Positions 22,501 through 52,619 of a DNA stretch of 64,000 nucleotides are shown here, piece after piece; the first letter of the stretch is position 1; every line of letters starts with the position of its first letter. This DNA comes from Nephrocerus scutellatus (Eukaryota; Arthropoda; Insecta; Diptera; Pipunculidae), in NCBI GenBank assembly GCA_947095585.1, contig OX352765.1, positions 26,070,254 through 26,134,253 on the forward strand, read 5' to 3'. The notes under the pieces are model-generated. The model was not told the origin of the DNA. It was given only the letters and a program-made list of their open reading frames with translations, and made no database searches. The position numbers and the translations under genes are program-made.

Positions 22501-23580
22501 AATGGAGCACTGGACTATCTGAGGACAAAGACAATGGTGTGAAATGTATTAAAGTCGTTATTTTATACACATTAAGGATATATGTATTTTCAAGACTTGC
22601 TCCACACATTAAATAAATTCACGCTGTCAAATTCCTACAGGGCAATTGATTTTTTATTAGCCCAAGTGTACTATGTATTTTTGGGATTAACTGCATCGAT
22701 TGTTTCCAGAGCTTTGCACTTTGTGCATTTCAAATTTTTTGTATACATATATTGCAATTTTCGGTGGACTGTAATATTGATACGAGGTTTTACACTAGTT
22801 GTCTTAATCAAATTGATCGTTACTCTTCTTTTGTTTCTGTTTTGCAATATTGATTGTTCTAAATTTAGATAATTCTTGCTACAGTTGAGCCTCACATTAA
22901 GTCTAAGTGCTGCGTAGTGATTATACATAAAATGTTGTGTGTACCCTGCTACATATGACACTTCCCAGACACAACGAGAACTGACAAAAATACCAATGAC
23001 ATTAGTTTCTTTTTCTTCATAATTTCCTCAATGTCCATCTGACAAATATTATTTATTATAAATTATATATATTGTGCTACTGTGCTACTGTGCAAATTCC
23101 TGTGTTTAATAATACGTTTAACGTTACATAAAATGAATAATCAGAATGAAAGTGGTAAACTGAATCCATTCAACAACATGAGCAATAATTATGATTGTAC
23201 TAATGAAGAGCACATAAATGTTGGTGATGAAAATGGTAAGTAGGATTGCTTGGTTCTTATTTACTTAGTGAACTCAAAGAATAAAAAGACATACAGCTGT
23301 AGTTATTTTATTAATTTGAAATTTAATAAAAAAAAGCTGCAGTTACCCCAGCTGTTGGTGTCCTGTCTGTTTTTCAGTTTCAGCGAAGCTATATACTTCT
23401 ACCACTAGCATTCTAAAACCTGATTCTGTTACTTTTAATTGTTAAATAAAAAAAAAACTTCTCTCTTGAATTAGAAAACTTTCAATTAAACTTAATTCAT
23501 AAGGATAATGAACTTACTTCTTCACTCCGTATGACTTCTTTGAATTCGCGTTTAATGCGAGATACTGCCATGTTAGCCAT
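16520..23580 (-). CDS. Ubc4: Ubiquitin-conjugating enzyme E2, UBE2K/UbcD4 type, complete
   Basis: E2 enzyme that accepts ubiquitin from E1 as a thioester and builds chains, mainly K48-linked in this family. Minus-strand exons are 23518-23580, 22366-22518, 22217-22299, 16722-16885 and 16520-16656, all GT-AG and in phase, totalling 199 aa plus stop, as in relatives. The protein opens MANMAVSRIKREFKEV. The HPN motif is at residues 81-83 and the catalytic cysteine at 92 (GAICLDIL). A C-terminal UBA domain (about 160-199, MGIDEHDARAVLSKENW) ends in SLFS. The Trp codon after KDN is split across a 5.3 kb intron (16886-22216) packed with an RTE copy, array-like repeats, a SINE and a mariner relic. 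The 5' half overlaps a probable first exon of PRPP synthetase on the other strand. The coding sequence looks intact. Confidence 0.96.
16985..17780 (+). repeat. Dispersed repeat inside Ubc4 intron
   Basis: Begins CTGTCTGTCTGTCGGTTACC and CACGGCTAAGCGGCTGGACC, then AATAGTCCGGG and GGAAAATTCGGGAAAAACT. The same ordered blocks occur at 59.1-59.24 kb. Such CTGTCTGT...ACGGCTAAACGGCTGGACCGATTT strings are common in repeats of many insect genomes. The class (RTE tail, Helitron or SINE) cannot be settled here. The remaining 17.1-17.7 kb looks repetitive but unassigned. Confidence 0.5.
17790..19290 (+). mobile_element. RTE-type LINE, second copy, rearranged
   Basis: Same family as 8.7-10.6 kb. It keeps the RT core missing there: the frame from 18027 reads STAYKIFSSIAQDRIAPY and YQCNFIPGKSTTDLID. 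DGLAWVLFNLALEKVIRDSD follows from 18401, then YLGSTLAADNSM. It lacks the YxDD block: the sequence jumps from LYKSIKTF to the DIVG remnant. The 3' end holds a local duplication: GCGAAGAGGA...CCTTTGCGGT appears twice (about 18937-18972 and 19079-19102). It ends in a (GATGAT)n tail near 19280, confirming the family's 3' end. It is dead and lies antisense in the Ubc4 intron. Confidence 0.8.
19300..19735. other. Unassigned sequence between repeats in Ubc4 intron
   Basis: Higher GC than its surroundings (for example CCACCCGTACACCCGTTCG near 19482), suggesting part of a transposon. No protein or terminal repeat was identified. Confidence 0.3.
19737..20400 (+). repeat. Degenerate tandem array with ~90-120 bp period
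   Basis: The block ACACATGTGTATTAAATTTG, then AAGAAAATCGGGTTAATTTT, recurs with TACACATGTG cores near 19851, 19941, 20061 and 20168, and an earlier diverged unit at 19737. Between them are TTACAAAAA(G)TGTTGT and GC-rich spacers. It ends with CAAACGGGCAAGTGAAGTTA and CTTTCACTTTAATATATATA, a tail seen in many insect repeats. Related single units occur at 27.70-27.77 kb and 29.07-29.13 kb. Confidence 0.6.
20741..21003 (+). mobile_element. tRNA-derived SINE, copy 3 (near full length)
   Basis: Head GGTGGACGCCGTTGCTCTAG, TGGTTAGTGCGTTGG (A-box region), then CCAGAAACACCAAAAAC, the body blocks ACAAACGTCCGAGAATA, GTTACGGAAAGCTTT and TTTCGGATACGGCATTAAAT, and the 3' part AAATGGTCGCGACAAGC, CTTGGACCGCATAGGTCTG and CGCGCCAAATG. 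Together with copy 1 this defines the family's whole length, about 260 bp. Confidence 0.75.
21305..21870 (+). mobile_element. mariner transposase relic
   Basis: Starts MDKKEFRV with a stop soon after. Broken frames then give DWYAEFRRG, SGRPKSAVAPENIKK and KVKLTPLKDI. A long piece from 21640 has RRYVTMDETWIHYYT, and the other frame has PESKRLPAKWTAPGES and KVMASVFWDAHGILLIDFLD. These are the signature blocks of mariner transposase in correct order. Several frameshifts and internal deletions make it inactive. Confidence 0.8.
23133..23235 (+). CDS. Prps: Probable first coding exon of a long PRPP synthetase isoform
   Basis: ATG at 23133 opens MNNQNESGKLNPFNNMSNNY and reads on to GDEN, then a consensus donor GTAAGT at 23236, leaving phase 1. 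The acceptor before the PRPP synthetase N-terminal exon (TCGTAG, exon from 29674) gives AT TGT GTG ATG. The joined frame is therefore open and continuous with the ATG at 29682. This would add 37 residues upstream of MPVRSANP, giving 387 aa in all. The exon lies within intron 1 of Ubc4 on the opposite strand. The link is inferred from phase and position; one in three random pairings would be in phase, so transcript data are needed. Confidence 0.45.
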
Positions 23581-24836
23581 TCTGATATAGTCTACGTTTT
23601 TTATTAGAATTGAATTATATTAAAACTGATGTTTAAGTTGTGTGTTGGGTGATTTGGAAAACAGAACAGTTTAATAACAAGTTCGAGGATATAATTCAGG
23701 CCAATTTTTGAACTACGATCAGTCAAAATTTACTTAATAACTTTAAACAGTTTTTGGATATAATTCGCTTTTGGTGTTGCTGTGCAGAAACCTAAAAATT
23801 ACTTGTATTTCGATTTTTTGTTGTTTTTATTTCAAAATTAATTATTTCTTTTATTCAAGTGAAGTGAATTTTTCATTGTTGCTCGACACGAAATGTCAAT
23901 TACTGCTGCTGGCGCTGTTTAGCTTTGCAGAAAATTACTATTCGCTATTTGGTGAAGAGAAAGAGACTTGCGAGTTGCGAGTATTGTAAGAAATTCTGAC
24001 AGTCTGACAACGAGTAGCAAATTATATATGTAAAAAGAAAAATTAATATCAGTTTTATTTGCGTGATAAGTTTGGTTGTTACTAACGTTACAATGTATAA
24101 AAATTCAAATCGATTTTTATTGCGCTTACGTTTACGGTGCTGTCGTAAAAGTTTGGTTTTTACTAACGTGTTTCTATGATGATAACTTTGTATTTACAAG
24201 GATAGGATGCAAAAACACAATCTTCTGATATTTCAATATTGACGCGCGTAATTGTAGTTTATAGTTTTTTCCATTTGTTTTTTGATACAATACGACAACC
24301 GGGTCGTTATATGTAATTACAAGTAATTCCAATGTACAAACACTGTACAATGCAAATAGTAATAACATTTATAAAAATTAACAATTACGATTTATTTGTG
24401 GTATTGAAAATGAAATAACAATGATAAAGGTATACCATAAATATAATAAAATAACAATTAAAAATAGTATTATTAAGGAAACAACAACGATGAAAAAAAC
24501 ACAATAAAATAACAACAATGAAGTAAGAACGATACAGTTTACGTACCTAATTGATTTTTTGATTATTAAGCTATAACCGTCTTGAAGCTGTAAAATGTGT
24601 GATGCTTTTAATGAGTCTGTTCCCATACTTTTTGTAGTAAAAATTAGCAAAAGAGAAAATTGAGAAAATCTCAGAGAGAGAGCAAGCACACAAAAAATTA
24701 CGGGACGCATAAGACCATAAAATTGTTGGCTTAGTAGAAACTGCCAAAATTCCTTACGTCAAAATTCAACATTCACAAGTAAGTAAGTTATGTGGCTTTC
24801 GTTTGATGGAAAAAGTGCAAAAATACTGGCCTCAAT

Positions 24837-25124
24837 TGCTATATTGCTTTCAACAAAAAAATAAAAATTACAACAACAAACACATTGGATAGACCAGAAA
24901 ATGGTTTAGCGTTAACCAAAAAAAAATTTGTGGTTAAGAAATTTTTAACCAAATTTTTTTTATAATTTCCACCACCAGAGTCGACTTTTAAAAATTATAT
25001 ATGGATAAGTTGGCAAACACATGAAACAAAAAAATTACCAAAATTTGGTTAGTTTTTGCTGTTGCTTTGATCAGCCGTTAACCACAAAAAATACCTAACT
25101 CATTTTGTTGAAAGCAATATAGCA
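24837..25124. mobile_element. MITE with 21-bp terminal inverted repeats
   Basis: The left end TGCTATATTGCTTTCAACAA and right end TTGTTGAAAGCAATATAGCA are perfect inverses. Both ends are flanked by AAT (24834-24836, 25125-25127), a possible 3-bp target duplication. The 288-bp noncoding interior also has inverted TTAACCA/GGTTA motifs. It lies in Prps intron 1 (long isoform). Confidence 0.6.
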
Positions 25125-25329
25125 AATTTCACAAAAGTGCACACGATTTGTTTGCTTATGTTACAGTTTTAAAATAAAAACACTTTTAATTATTCTTATC
25201 GTCATCGTGGCATTTGTGCGACCATTTCGGTGTTTACGCTTGGAAAAATTAGGTTTTGTGTTCTTAGAAATTGCGCGAAAACTAGATAAAAAAAGTAAAG
25301 CTTAAAATTATAATATCAAAGTAATCAAC

Positions 25330-25900
25330 CAAGGAGCATCCAAAGATCTTTTTATTGTAAGGTGTTGAACTGTATCTACGTTTTAAGCCGAAAAAGTATC
25401 TTGAGCAGGAATTGAATACGCGTTTAACTTAAAAAGTAAATTTGACTTTAAATCGGAGAAGACATTATACATCTGTCATATTGAACTTACATGAGCTGTC
25501 CAAACTAGATTTTCCCTAGGGTCAACCCTAAGTTTTTTATAGTGTCGGTATAGAGTGCGATATTTTGACTAACCTTAATATTGAGTAACATTGGGTCATA
25601 AGCGATTTGGTTTCTATTTCACGAGAATATAATGGATTGTATTTTTTCGGATTCAAGAGGAGCTGATTGTTGATCTACCAAGTAATAATAATATCGATAT
25701 CATTACTAATTTCAATAATTGCTTTCTTTTAAGCTAGGGTTGTCATTGTTATTAATGTTGACTTCCCAATCATCCGCAAAGAGATGATACTTTGTGAAAA
25801 TAGCAAATATTAACGGAATTATAGTGGAATCTGAGTCATTCCTCCTACTAAAACTTAAAGAAAAGGAGTGGAAAAACATTTCCGAAGAGTTTCACATCTG
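25330..25900 (-). mobile_element. Non-LTR reverse transcriptase relic
   Basis: On the minus strand, HLFADDWEVNINN near 25790 is the RT catalytic box. It is followed by WSTNNQLLLNPKKYN and a degenerate KNLGLTLGKI-type box. The order fits the palm and thumb of jockey/CR1-like elements. Multiple stops; the ends are undefined. Confidence 0.5.
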
Positions 25901-25974
25901 ATTATAAATGAACTACTTATATAATTAGTTTTCTATTTTTAGTAAGATAAAATTTCTTGTTTGCGATGCCAGCC

Positions 25975-26080
25975 AAACAGCAGGTTTTCCAATTCCAAAG
26001 AAGGAATTCGACAGTGCAATTGTTGTTGTAATTCCTTATGTCTCGGCAAATAAAATACAGCTAATATTATAATGAACATG
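25975..26080 (-). repeat. Repeat shared with 28.93-29.03 kb, inverted
   Basis: On the minus strand, AGCTGTATTTTATTTGCCGA, then AAGGAATTACAACAACAATT, then AAACCTGCTGTTTGGC. This matches 28936-29026 read on the plus strand. The two copies form an inverted pair 3 kb apart. No larger element connecting them is recognised. Confidence 0.5.
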
Positions 26081-26473
26081 GTAAAAATTCATAAGGGAAC
26101 ATTACACGGTCATTTATAATGACATTAAAAATAATCGTGTGCGCCGGTCGAAGTAATATTTGAGAAATGATGTGAATTCGGATTTTTCGAATTTGGTACT
26201 GTTACATTAATCACCGTGCAATGTGCCTTATATATATGAACTATGTATATATGCGTGGTTGAAACCAGCTTGTACTTCGTTTCAGAAGAGTTGAGATTAG
26301 CTTGATTCGACTCGACTGCACTCTCTCGGCCTTGTCAAGTTGAAATATACCTTTTATTTAACCCAACTTTCAATACATGTGCTGAAATATCAACATAATT
26401 AACTCAAACTCTCAAACCCGTATATAAACGTAGTAAAAAAGTTAGCGTTTCTTATTCCTAAAAGTCTCCTAAG

Positions 26474-26640
26474 AGAGCTCTTACAATGGAAATTAAAGAA
26501 TTAAAGACAAGATTGTATGGGTTTTCATTTTGCCAAAAAAACAGTTTTTTGCTCGTTATGTTGAAAATCCTTACAATCTTTTATAAAGGAAAACATAAAT
26601 TTTGCCCATGAGAGTGGTATGTATGGATTTGAAAATGATA
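26474..26640 (+). repeat. End fragment of the Harbinger-like MITE family
   Basis: GAGAGCTCTTACAATGG preceded by TAA resembles the terminus of the element at 12122. Downstream, GCTCGTTATGTTGAAAATCC matches GCTCGTTATGTTGGAAACTC near 62567, linking these two copies. No matching right end was located. Confidence 0.4.
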
Positions 26641-27354
26641 ACCGGATTCAGATGCAGCTGCACATGGGATGAGCTCAGAAACAATCTCAATTGAACGGTT
26701 GGTGACCCCAAATACGAGGGTTGGCGTACTTAGAGGATGAGCAGGAGAAGAAAACTTTTAAAATAAGTAAATTAATAAGTTAAAAGACAGAAATTATTAA
26801 TTAATTTCCAAACCACAAAATATCTATTCTTTAATGTATGCAATTTTATAATTTTTTTAAATAGAAACTTTCGCTCCGGCATTATATAAGTTACTAAAGT
26901 AACGAGTACGACAATACCACGAGGTTAAATGAAAAATCTCAAGTTGGTAGTGCTTTTACGAAAATAAATCTGTAGATATAAGTCATAATAATGTACATAT
27001 ATAAAAAGCTTTGCCCCAAAGGTAGATAATAAGATAATACTAAACTAAACGAGCGGTTGTTTGTTGTTTCTGTGCACTCAAGATCAAGATCTGTGCAAAT
27101 GCCAGTGCAAGGTGCTGGTTTGCTTGATCGCTCACGTGTTCTAGTGACGTATACGATCAAGGGGCTTGTTTTAAAAAGTTCAATATTCTTGTGGAAGTAA
27201 GTCTGTTTATTTTAGTTATATGCTACATGCATTAATATTGCTTGAATACATTCATAGTGTTGTTTGTATTGTCTACATTTCGCTACCTGATGTACATATT
27301 TGTAATAATTACCATTTCTAATTTCAGATCAAATATATTAAAATCTTATGTTAA

Positions 27355-27505
27355 TAGCGCGCTCGACCGCAGAATTTTTAAAAAGGGAAATCGAACACGA
27401 AAGGCGAAAATCTTTTGTTTACATTTTGTTGTTGCATGTGTTGTTGTTGTGCTAGTCTAAAGAGGGGTAAATCTCCCAAATATATACAGATTAACTTGAC
27501 AGCCA
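27355..27505 (-). repeat. Dispersed repeat family E, copy 3 (inverted)
   Basis: On the minus strand it reads GGCTGTCAAGTTAATCTG, TATATTTGGGAGATTTACCC, the (ACA)n tract with ACACATGCAACAA, then TTTTCGCCTTTCGTG. The order matches the copies at 5.9 and 45.9 kb. Confidence 0.55.
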
Positions 27506-27587
27506 AAAAAAAACTGGGGTAGAGTTTTACGAAAAAAAACGACATTAGAATACACGTAAGATTTTGTTATTGTGGGATTTGTTTTGA

Positions 27588-27805
27588 TATAGCTCCTACC
27601 TCATAAAGAGTAAAGTATTTATATTTTCTTTATTATTAGTACATAATATGATGTAAAAATACTATAACTACTTTTGTTATATATATAAACAATTTATATA
27701 GGCACACCTCGGGCCATCAATCGTCCATCGTCCATGTCCATCGGAGATACACATGTATTTTTTGGTTATAATCGTCAAATTATGTTTTTGAGGTAGGAGC
27801 TATTT
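27588..27805. repeat. Inverted repeat pair, possible short MITE
   Basis: ATAGCTCCTACCTCA at the left and TGAGGTAGGAGCTAT at the right are perfect inverses about 190 nt apart. The interior contains a fragment (GGCACACCTCGGG...GAGATACACATGT) related to the array at 19.7-20.2 kb. No target duplication was found. Confidence 0.4.
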
Positions 27806-28924
27806 CACAGTTTAACCAATTGGAATAAATGACATCCATGGAGTTACTGTTCTGTTTGTTTTATTGTATATCGTATATCTCGACTTCTACAAAATTTAAT
27901 GGGAGTTTTAAACAATTGCTAAGCGTTCGGCTTGCGATTGCGTAATTTTGAGATTTATTTAAAGAGACAGTTTAGGAGGAAAAATATAAAAAAACAGTTT
28001 TTTCTGTAATAACTCTTACTTAAGTCTTTAAGCTCCGCTTTACTATCTTATATATCATTAATTTGTCAATAAATAAACGAATGACAAATTATTTATTAAC
28101 AAATGGGTGAGAAATTACAATAATAATTAGTTAAAAAAATTATAGCCAAAATGTGTTTTTTAAGAGGGGGAAATTGATACTAAATCTGTTGCCAACCGTC
28201 TTATCAATTTATTGTTAATATAATAGTTCCACGTTTTTGAAAAAATACGAAATGACACCACGGAAATATTTTGAAGAAACGAAAATTAAAAGTAGGTATA
28301 GATATAGCAACAGCAATATGCAGTATAGTATACCAAAAAATAGTTTTTTTTTATATTAAAGTAAAAGCAAGAGATAATAATTTGATTTGCTTTAAAATAA
28401 TTGTCCTTATGTACATCTCAAATACGAAAAGGCATATCAAAACAAATATTTTACAAGAAGCTTTCCCTACAAATGAAAATAAAAAGCAGCACATCTAGTA
28501 AAGCTCAGTTTCCACCCGCCAATAAATACAGCTCGCGGTTGATACAGTGTTTAAGTATAAAATTTGTGGTAGTGTGGTTAAACATTTTTTCTATTTTACA
28601 AAATGCTTAATAACATGATGGAAGGTTCGTACGCGCTAGTTTTTTTTTTATAAATTTCAAGTATTCCTGCAATTTCGTCATCGAGACAAAATGCCATAAT
28701 ACAAAATTCATAAAAAACTCGGAAAATTAAAAGCCTTGCATATCCGTACGCATGGCAGAAACAAAACACAATTGAAAATAAGAATGGCGCTCAGAGATAC
28801 AGAGTTGAAGTTTAGACATCACGTTGGTCGGTTGCTTTTACATCACATCCGCACAAATACCATCCCAACAAGAAACAACCGCTACACCTTTGTGCGATAA
28901 GAGATTGAAATTGGAATTTAAGTT

Positions 28925-29035
28925 AATGATACAAAAGCTGTATTTTATTTGCCGAGCAATAAGGAATTACAACAACAATTGCACTATCTTATTCCCGCTG
29001 CTTGCAAACCTGCTGTTTTGCTAGTTTTCAAATTC
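28925..29035 (+). repeat. Repeat shared with 25.98-26.08 kb
   Basis: Plus-strand copy carrying AAGCTGTATTTTATTTGCCG, AAGGAATTACAACAACAATT and AAACCTGCTGTTTTGC. It is the inverted partner of 25975-26080. A fragment of the 19.7-kb array family follows at 29066-29135. Confidence 0.5.
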
Positions 29036-29681
29036 TAATTCCTTATTCCACGGCTAATTTAAAAAAAATATATATATGGGCAACCCTTGGGGCTCAGTGC
29101 ACATTTACTCCAAAAATTTTACAAAAAGTTTTTTTCATCAATATAAAATTTCCACAAAACGGGAAAAAATCAACGACTTGGACCGGCGAAGTGACAATTA
29201 AAATCAACTCTGGTGGTGAGGTTTCTAACTAAAACCAGAAAAGAATTATTTCATTCGTAAGAACAGTTAGAACAAAATTATTCCGAACGCATGGCATTTA
29301 TGTTATAAAATTATTTCTATTTCGGTACCAATAATCTGCAGCTTATATTAAGTTTTGATTCTTGTTCATCTAACGTGAATTAACTTTATATAAATACTAC
29401 GAACAGTTGGATTCAATTTTATGTGCCACAACATGCAGTGAGCAATATTGTTTTCACATTCTCAGTACATAAATGAATGATTGAAAACATCCTACATGCT
29501 GTCGACGTTGTTGCGAGTATGTAATTTAAGCAGAAAGCTTTTTTGTGTTTTCAGCATGCATGCATCCATACTAATGCAGACACTCATTTAATTATTCTTT
29601 ACAACACAAACACACTATGAAATTTTCATTGAATAAAGAAACCGAAAAATATAATAAAAACTTGTACTCGTAGATTGTGTG

Positions 29682-49962
<20,281 letters not shown>

Positions 49963-50149
49963 TGTTTTGTAGTTTTGAGTTTTCTATTTTTTGTTTTCAA
50001 TACAACTTAACAATAATCCACTTACTTTTTGTTAAAATTTGTCCCCAATCAATTGTAGTTTCAACAAAAAAGATTTATTTATGTAAGAAAAATTATATAT
50101 AAAAAAATATACCAAAATAGAGTCAAAGCTAGGTTTTCATTTAAGAAAA

Positions 50150-50155
50150 AATAAA
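50150..50155 (+). terminator. Candidate polyadenylation signal for Prps
   Basis: First AATAAA after the Prps stop, 188 nt downstream, in an A-rich run. Weak evidence because of the local composition. Confidence 0.35.
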
Positions 50156-51400
50156 AAAAAGTTAATCATTTTGAAAGAGCAAGTCTAGCAAAGCTAAAAA
50201 CTAAGAACAAAATATGTCAGACAATTTCTTAAAAGGAAGAACGAATCTAATGAGCTTTTGTTTGGTGTAGGCGCAATCGATCGGTTTTTAAATAGAAATT
50301 TCTACAAAACGCATACATAAATGTTAATAAAATGAAAATAGAAGAGAGAAAACAATGGAACTGAACGCGGAGAATAACAACTAATCATGCCTCTATTATG
50401 TTATAGATTATATTTTCTATTTAATCAAGTAATGAAATAAGCCATAAACACACATTAAATGAAATAAGTAAGGAATTCCTTTTAGGGAGTAAATATTAAA
50501 ATTATAAATCTATAATTTATATGAAAAAAAACGAGAAGAAACAAAACCAAAACAATAAAATACTAAATACAAATAAAAAACAACAACACAAAAACATTAA
50601 ATGATGTTATACTTTTTTGTGGTACATTCATTTACTAAATGAAAGTGTAACGAGAACGGACTCTGGTCAGCTTCGTTTGAGTGAGATCGCTTAATATGCT
50701 ATTTAGGCTTTTAAAAACAGTACACAAATATTTCACCCGTTTTGATCTATCTGCATTTTTGAAAGCGTCCCAATTGTCCCAAACTTCAAGTACAAATATG
50801 AACATCTCTGAGCAGGTGCACCCAAAATTTTGCATCTGCTATAGACTATACAGAGCCGCGCAAATGGCTCAGAAAATAATGCGAATGTGCAACTCTAGAT
50901 CTAGATAGTGAGTTCATGGGAACATTCCTGAATCATTTAGCCTTAAACGTTTCTGTGGTCATCGTCGTGGATCAGTGTTTCCGAGCTTGATTTTTAGGTA
51001 GCGTAATAATGGGGTTTGTTATGAGGTTATTAGCCTAATGCCAACATTACTTTTATGGGACTACCCTGATCATTCACAGCTTTTCCTTTTGAGAGAAAAA
51101 TTGTCGGTGGTTTGATGACACTCGCTCGATTGCATTAATAGCAATCTTTCAATACAAGTATTGGACGGTTTTAACTCAAAAGTTCACTGTTTTAACGCTG
51201 AACGTTAACGTTTAGCACGTTAAAATTTGAGCTCAACAGCATAACAATTGATTACTCAATAGAGTTGAATTTAACGCTTCTAAAACCCACTGCTGTCTGT
51301 TTGTCTCCTCAACCTTCTATTCCCCTAACAGTGATCATAACCTCCAGAATATCGAATAATGACCGAAATAAACAAATTGTGGAACGCAATCTGCTCAATT
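50156..51400. other. Intergenic, little recognised
   Basis: AT-rich up to 50630. A 66-codon minus-strand frame at 50635-50835 has no clear family. Nothing else supported. Confidence 0.35.
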
Positions 51401-51439
51401 AAGTCGAATGCTAAGATTACTCCCTATATGCTTGGCACA

Positions 51440-51960
51440 GCGTGGGCGTTAAGGAAAAGAGGAGATGTCTATGAACTTGTGTTTTGAATGCCTGTTGATT
51501 ATAGTGATGTCTTTGACTATAGAATATATGGACCGCCAATCAAATGACAGCTATTTATATTTTTCAAATAAAAAGCGTATCCAAAATCTGCAGCGACTAC
51601 ACGTTTCCGGGGCAAAAAATGAAAGTAAAATACAAATTTAACGTACTTCTTAGTTCGTTTATTTCACACGGAAACGCGTAAGCGCTGCAGATGTTGGATA
51701 CATGCATGAAGTTACCATTGACGGTCCATATATTCTATAGTCAAAGAGTGATGTGGAAAGACAGAGTTTGGCAAAGCATTCCACTTTTTTCTTTTAGCGA
51801 CTTGTGCATTACCGACACATCGCTGCCGCTGCCAATAAAAGCCGTGTAATTTCTTCCGGCAATGATGACTGGCACATTATTTCCATCTGAGCTGATTCGT
51901 TGGATTTTCTGGACTCCCCTGGTGTTCACCTCCTCCTTAACATTTGAGCATTTAGGGCGC
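51440..51960 (-). mobile_element. Retroelement aspartic-protease remnant
   Basis: Minus-strand reading VPVIIAGRNYTAFIGSGSDV followed by SVMHKSL has the shape of a retropepsin active site (hydrophobic-x-D-S/T-G-S). Glycine stands where the catalytic Asp is expected, so it would be inactive. The fragment is cut by the foldback element at 51511-51746. The LTR class is not determined. Confidence 0.45.
51511..51746. mobile_element. Foldback MITE with 8-bp target duplication
   Basis: The 236-bp element begins CTTTGACTATAGAATATATG and ends with its inverse, CATATATTCTATAGTCAAAG. Further inside, GTATCCAAAATCTGCAGCG and CGCTGCAGATGTTGGATAC are also inverse, so nearly the whole length folds on itself. 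It is bracketed by exact direct repeats AGTGATGT (51503-51510 and 51747-51754). An 8-bp duplication is typical of hAT (also P) elements. Noncoding. Confidence 0.8.
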
Positions 51961-52600
51961 CATGAGTATTGCGGTTGAATTCAAGGAGAGGTGGCATACA
52001 TCTTGCTATTTTTCTTGAGCACCGCTGGTGAAAAAAACGATAAGCAATAAGCAGGAAACGTTCCTGCGGTGTTTAAGCATATCTATTGATTTCGCAATGT
52101 TTTCATCATCGATGTTTTAACGCGCGGTTTTGTAATTTATCTAGCTGTAAGGTGGTATTAGGTGCACCAGACCAGATATGACAATTGTACTCAAGTTAAG
52201 GGCGAATAAAAGCCTTGTGGATAGTAGCCAGATCAGACGGAGTGAACCAAGTAAGAAAACCTAAACATTTCGCACCATTTTGGCGACGGTGAATATGTTG
52301 TGAGGAGTCAATTCGTCAACGAATTAACTCCACACGATTTTCTTATATCTATCTTTATTTGCTTTATTGTTGTTTCATAATAAAGTAAATTGAATTTAAC
52401 TAAACCACTGCAATGAGATCATTCTTTACACCCACCCACGTCGATACTGAAATTATGCCGACGGCATTTCCACGATTATGAAACCACTCTTCGCCGTGCC
52501 CAATATTGCAAGTAAAACAACAACAACAACCCTGGTCAGACTGAGGATCTCCCGGCTGGGAAGACCTCGTTACAAAGTGGTAATTCCAACGAAGCTTGTG
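51960..52600. other. Intergenic debris, unassigned
   Basis: Broken frames, probably LINE remnants, including a CAACAACAACAAC run near 52519. No specific identification. Confidence 0.3.
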
Positions 52601-52619
52601 CCGTTCATGGATAATGACA

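Noticed and set aside
23133..23235. Independent small gene in Ubc4 intron
   Set aside because: The exon ends in a strong donor in phase with the Prps N-terminal exon. Joining them is the simpler reading, though unproven.
27786..27805. let-7-like string TGAGGTAGGAGCTAT
   Set aside because: Only the seed resembles let-7, the next bases differ, there is no precursor hairpin of suitable length, and the string is simply one arm of an inverted repeat.
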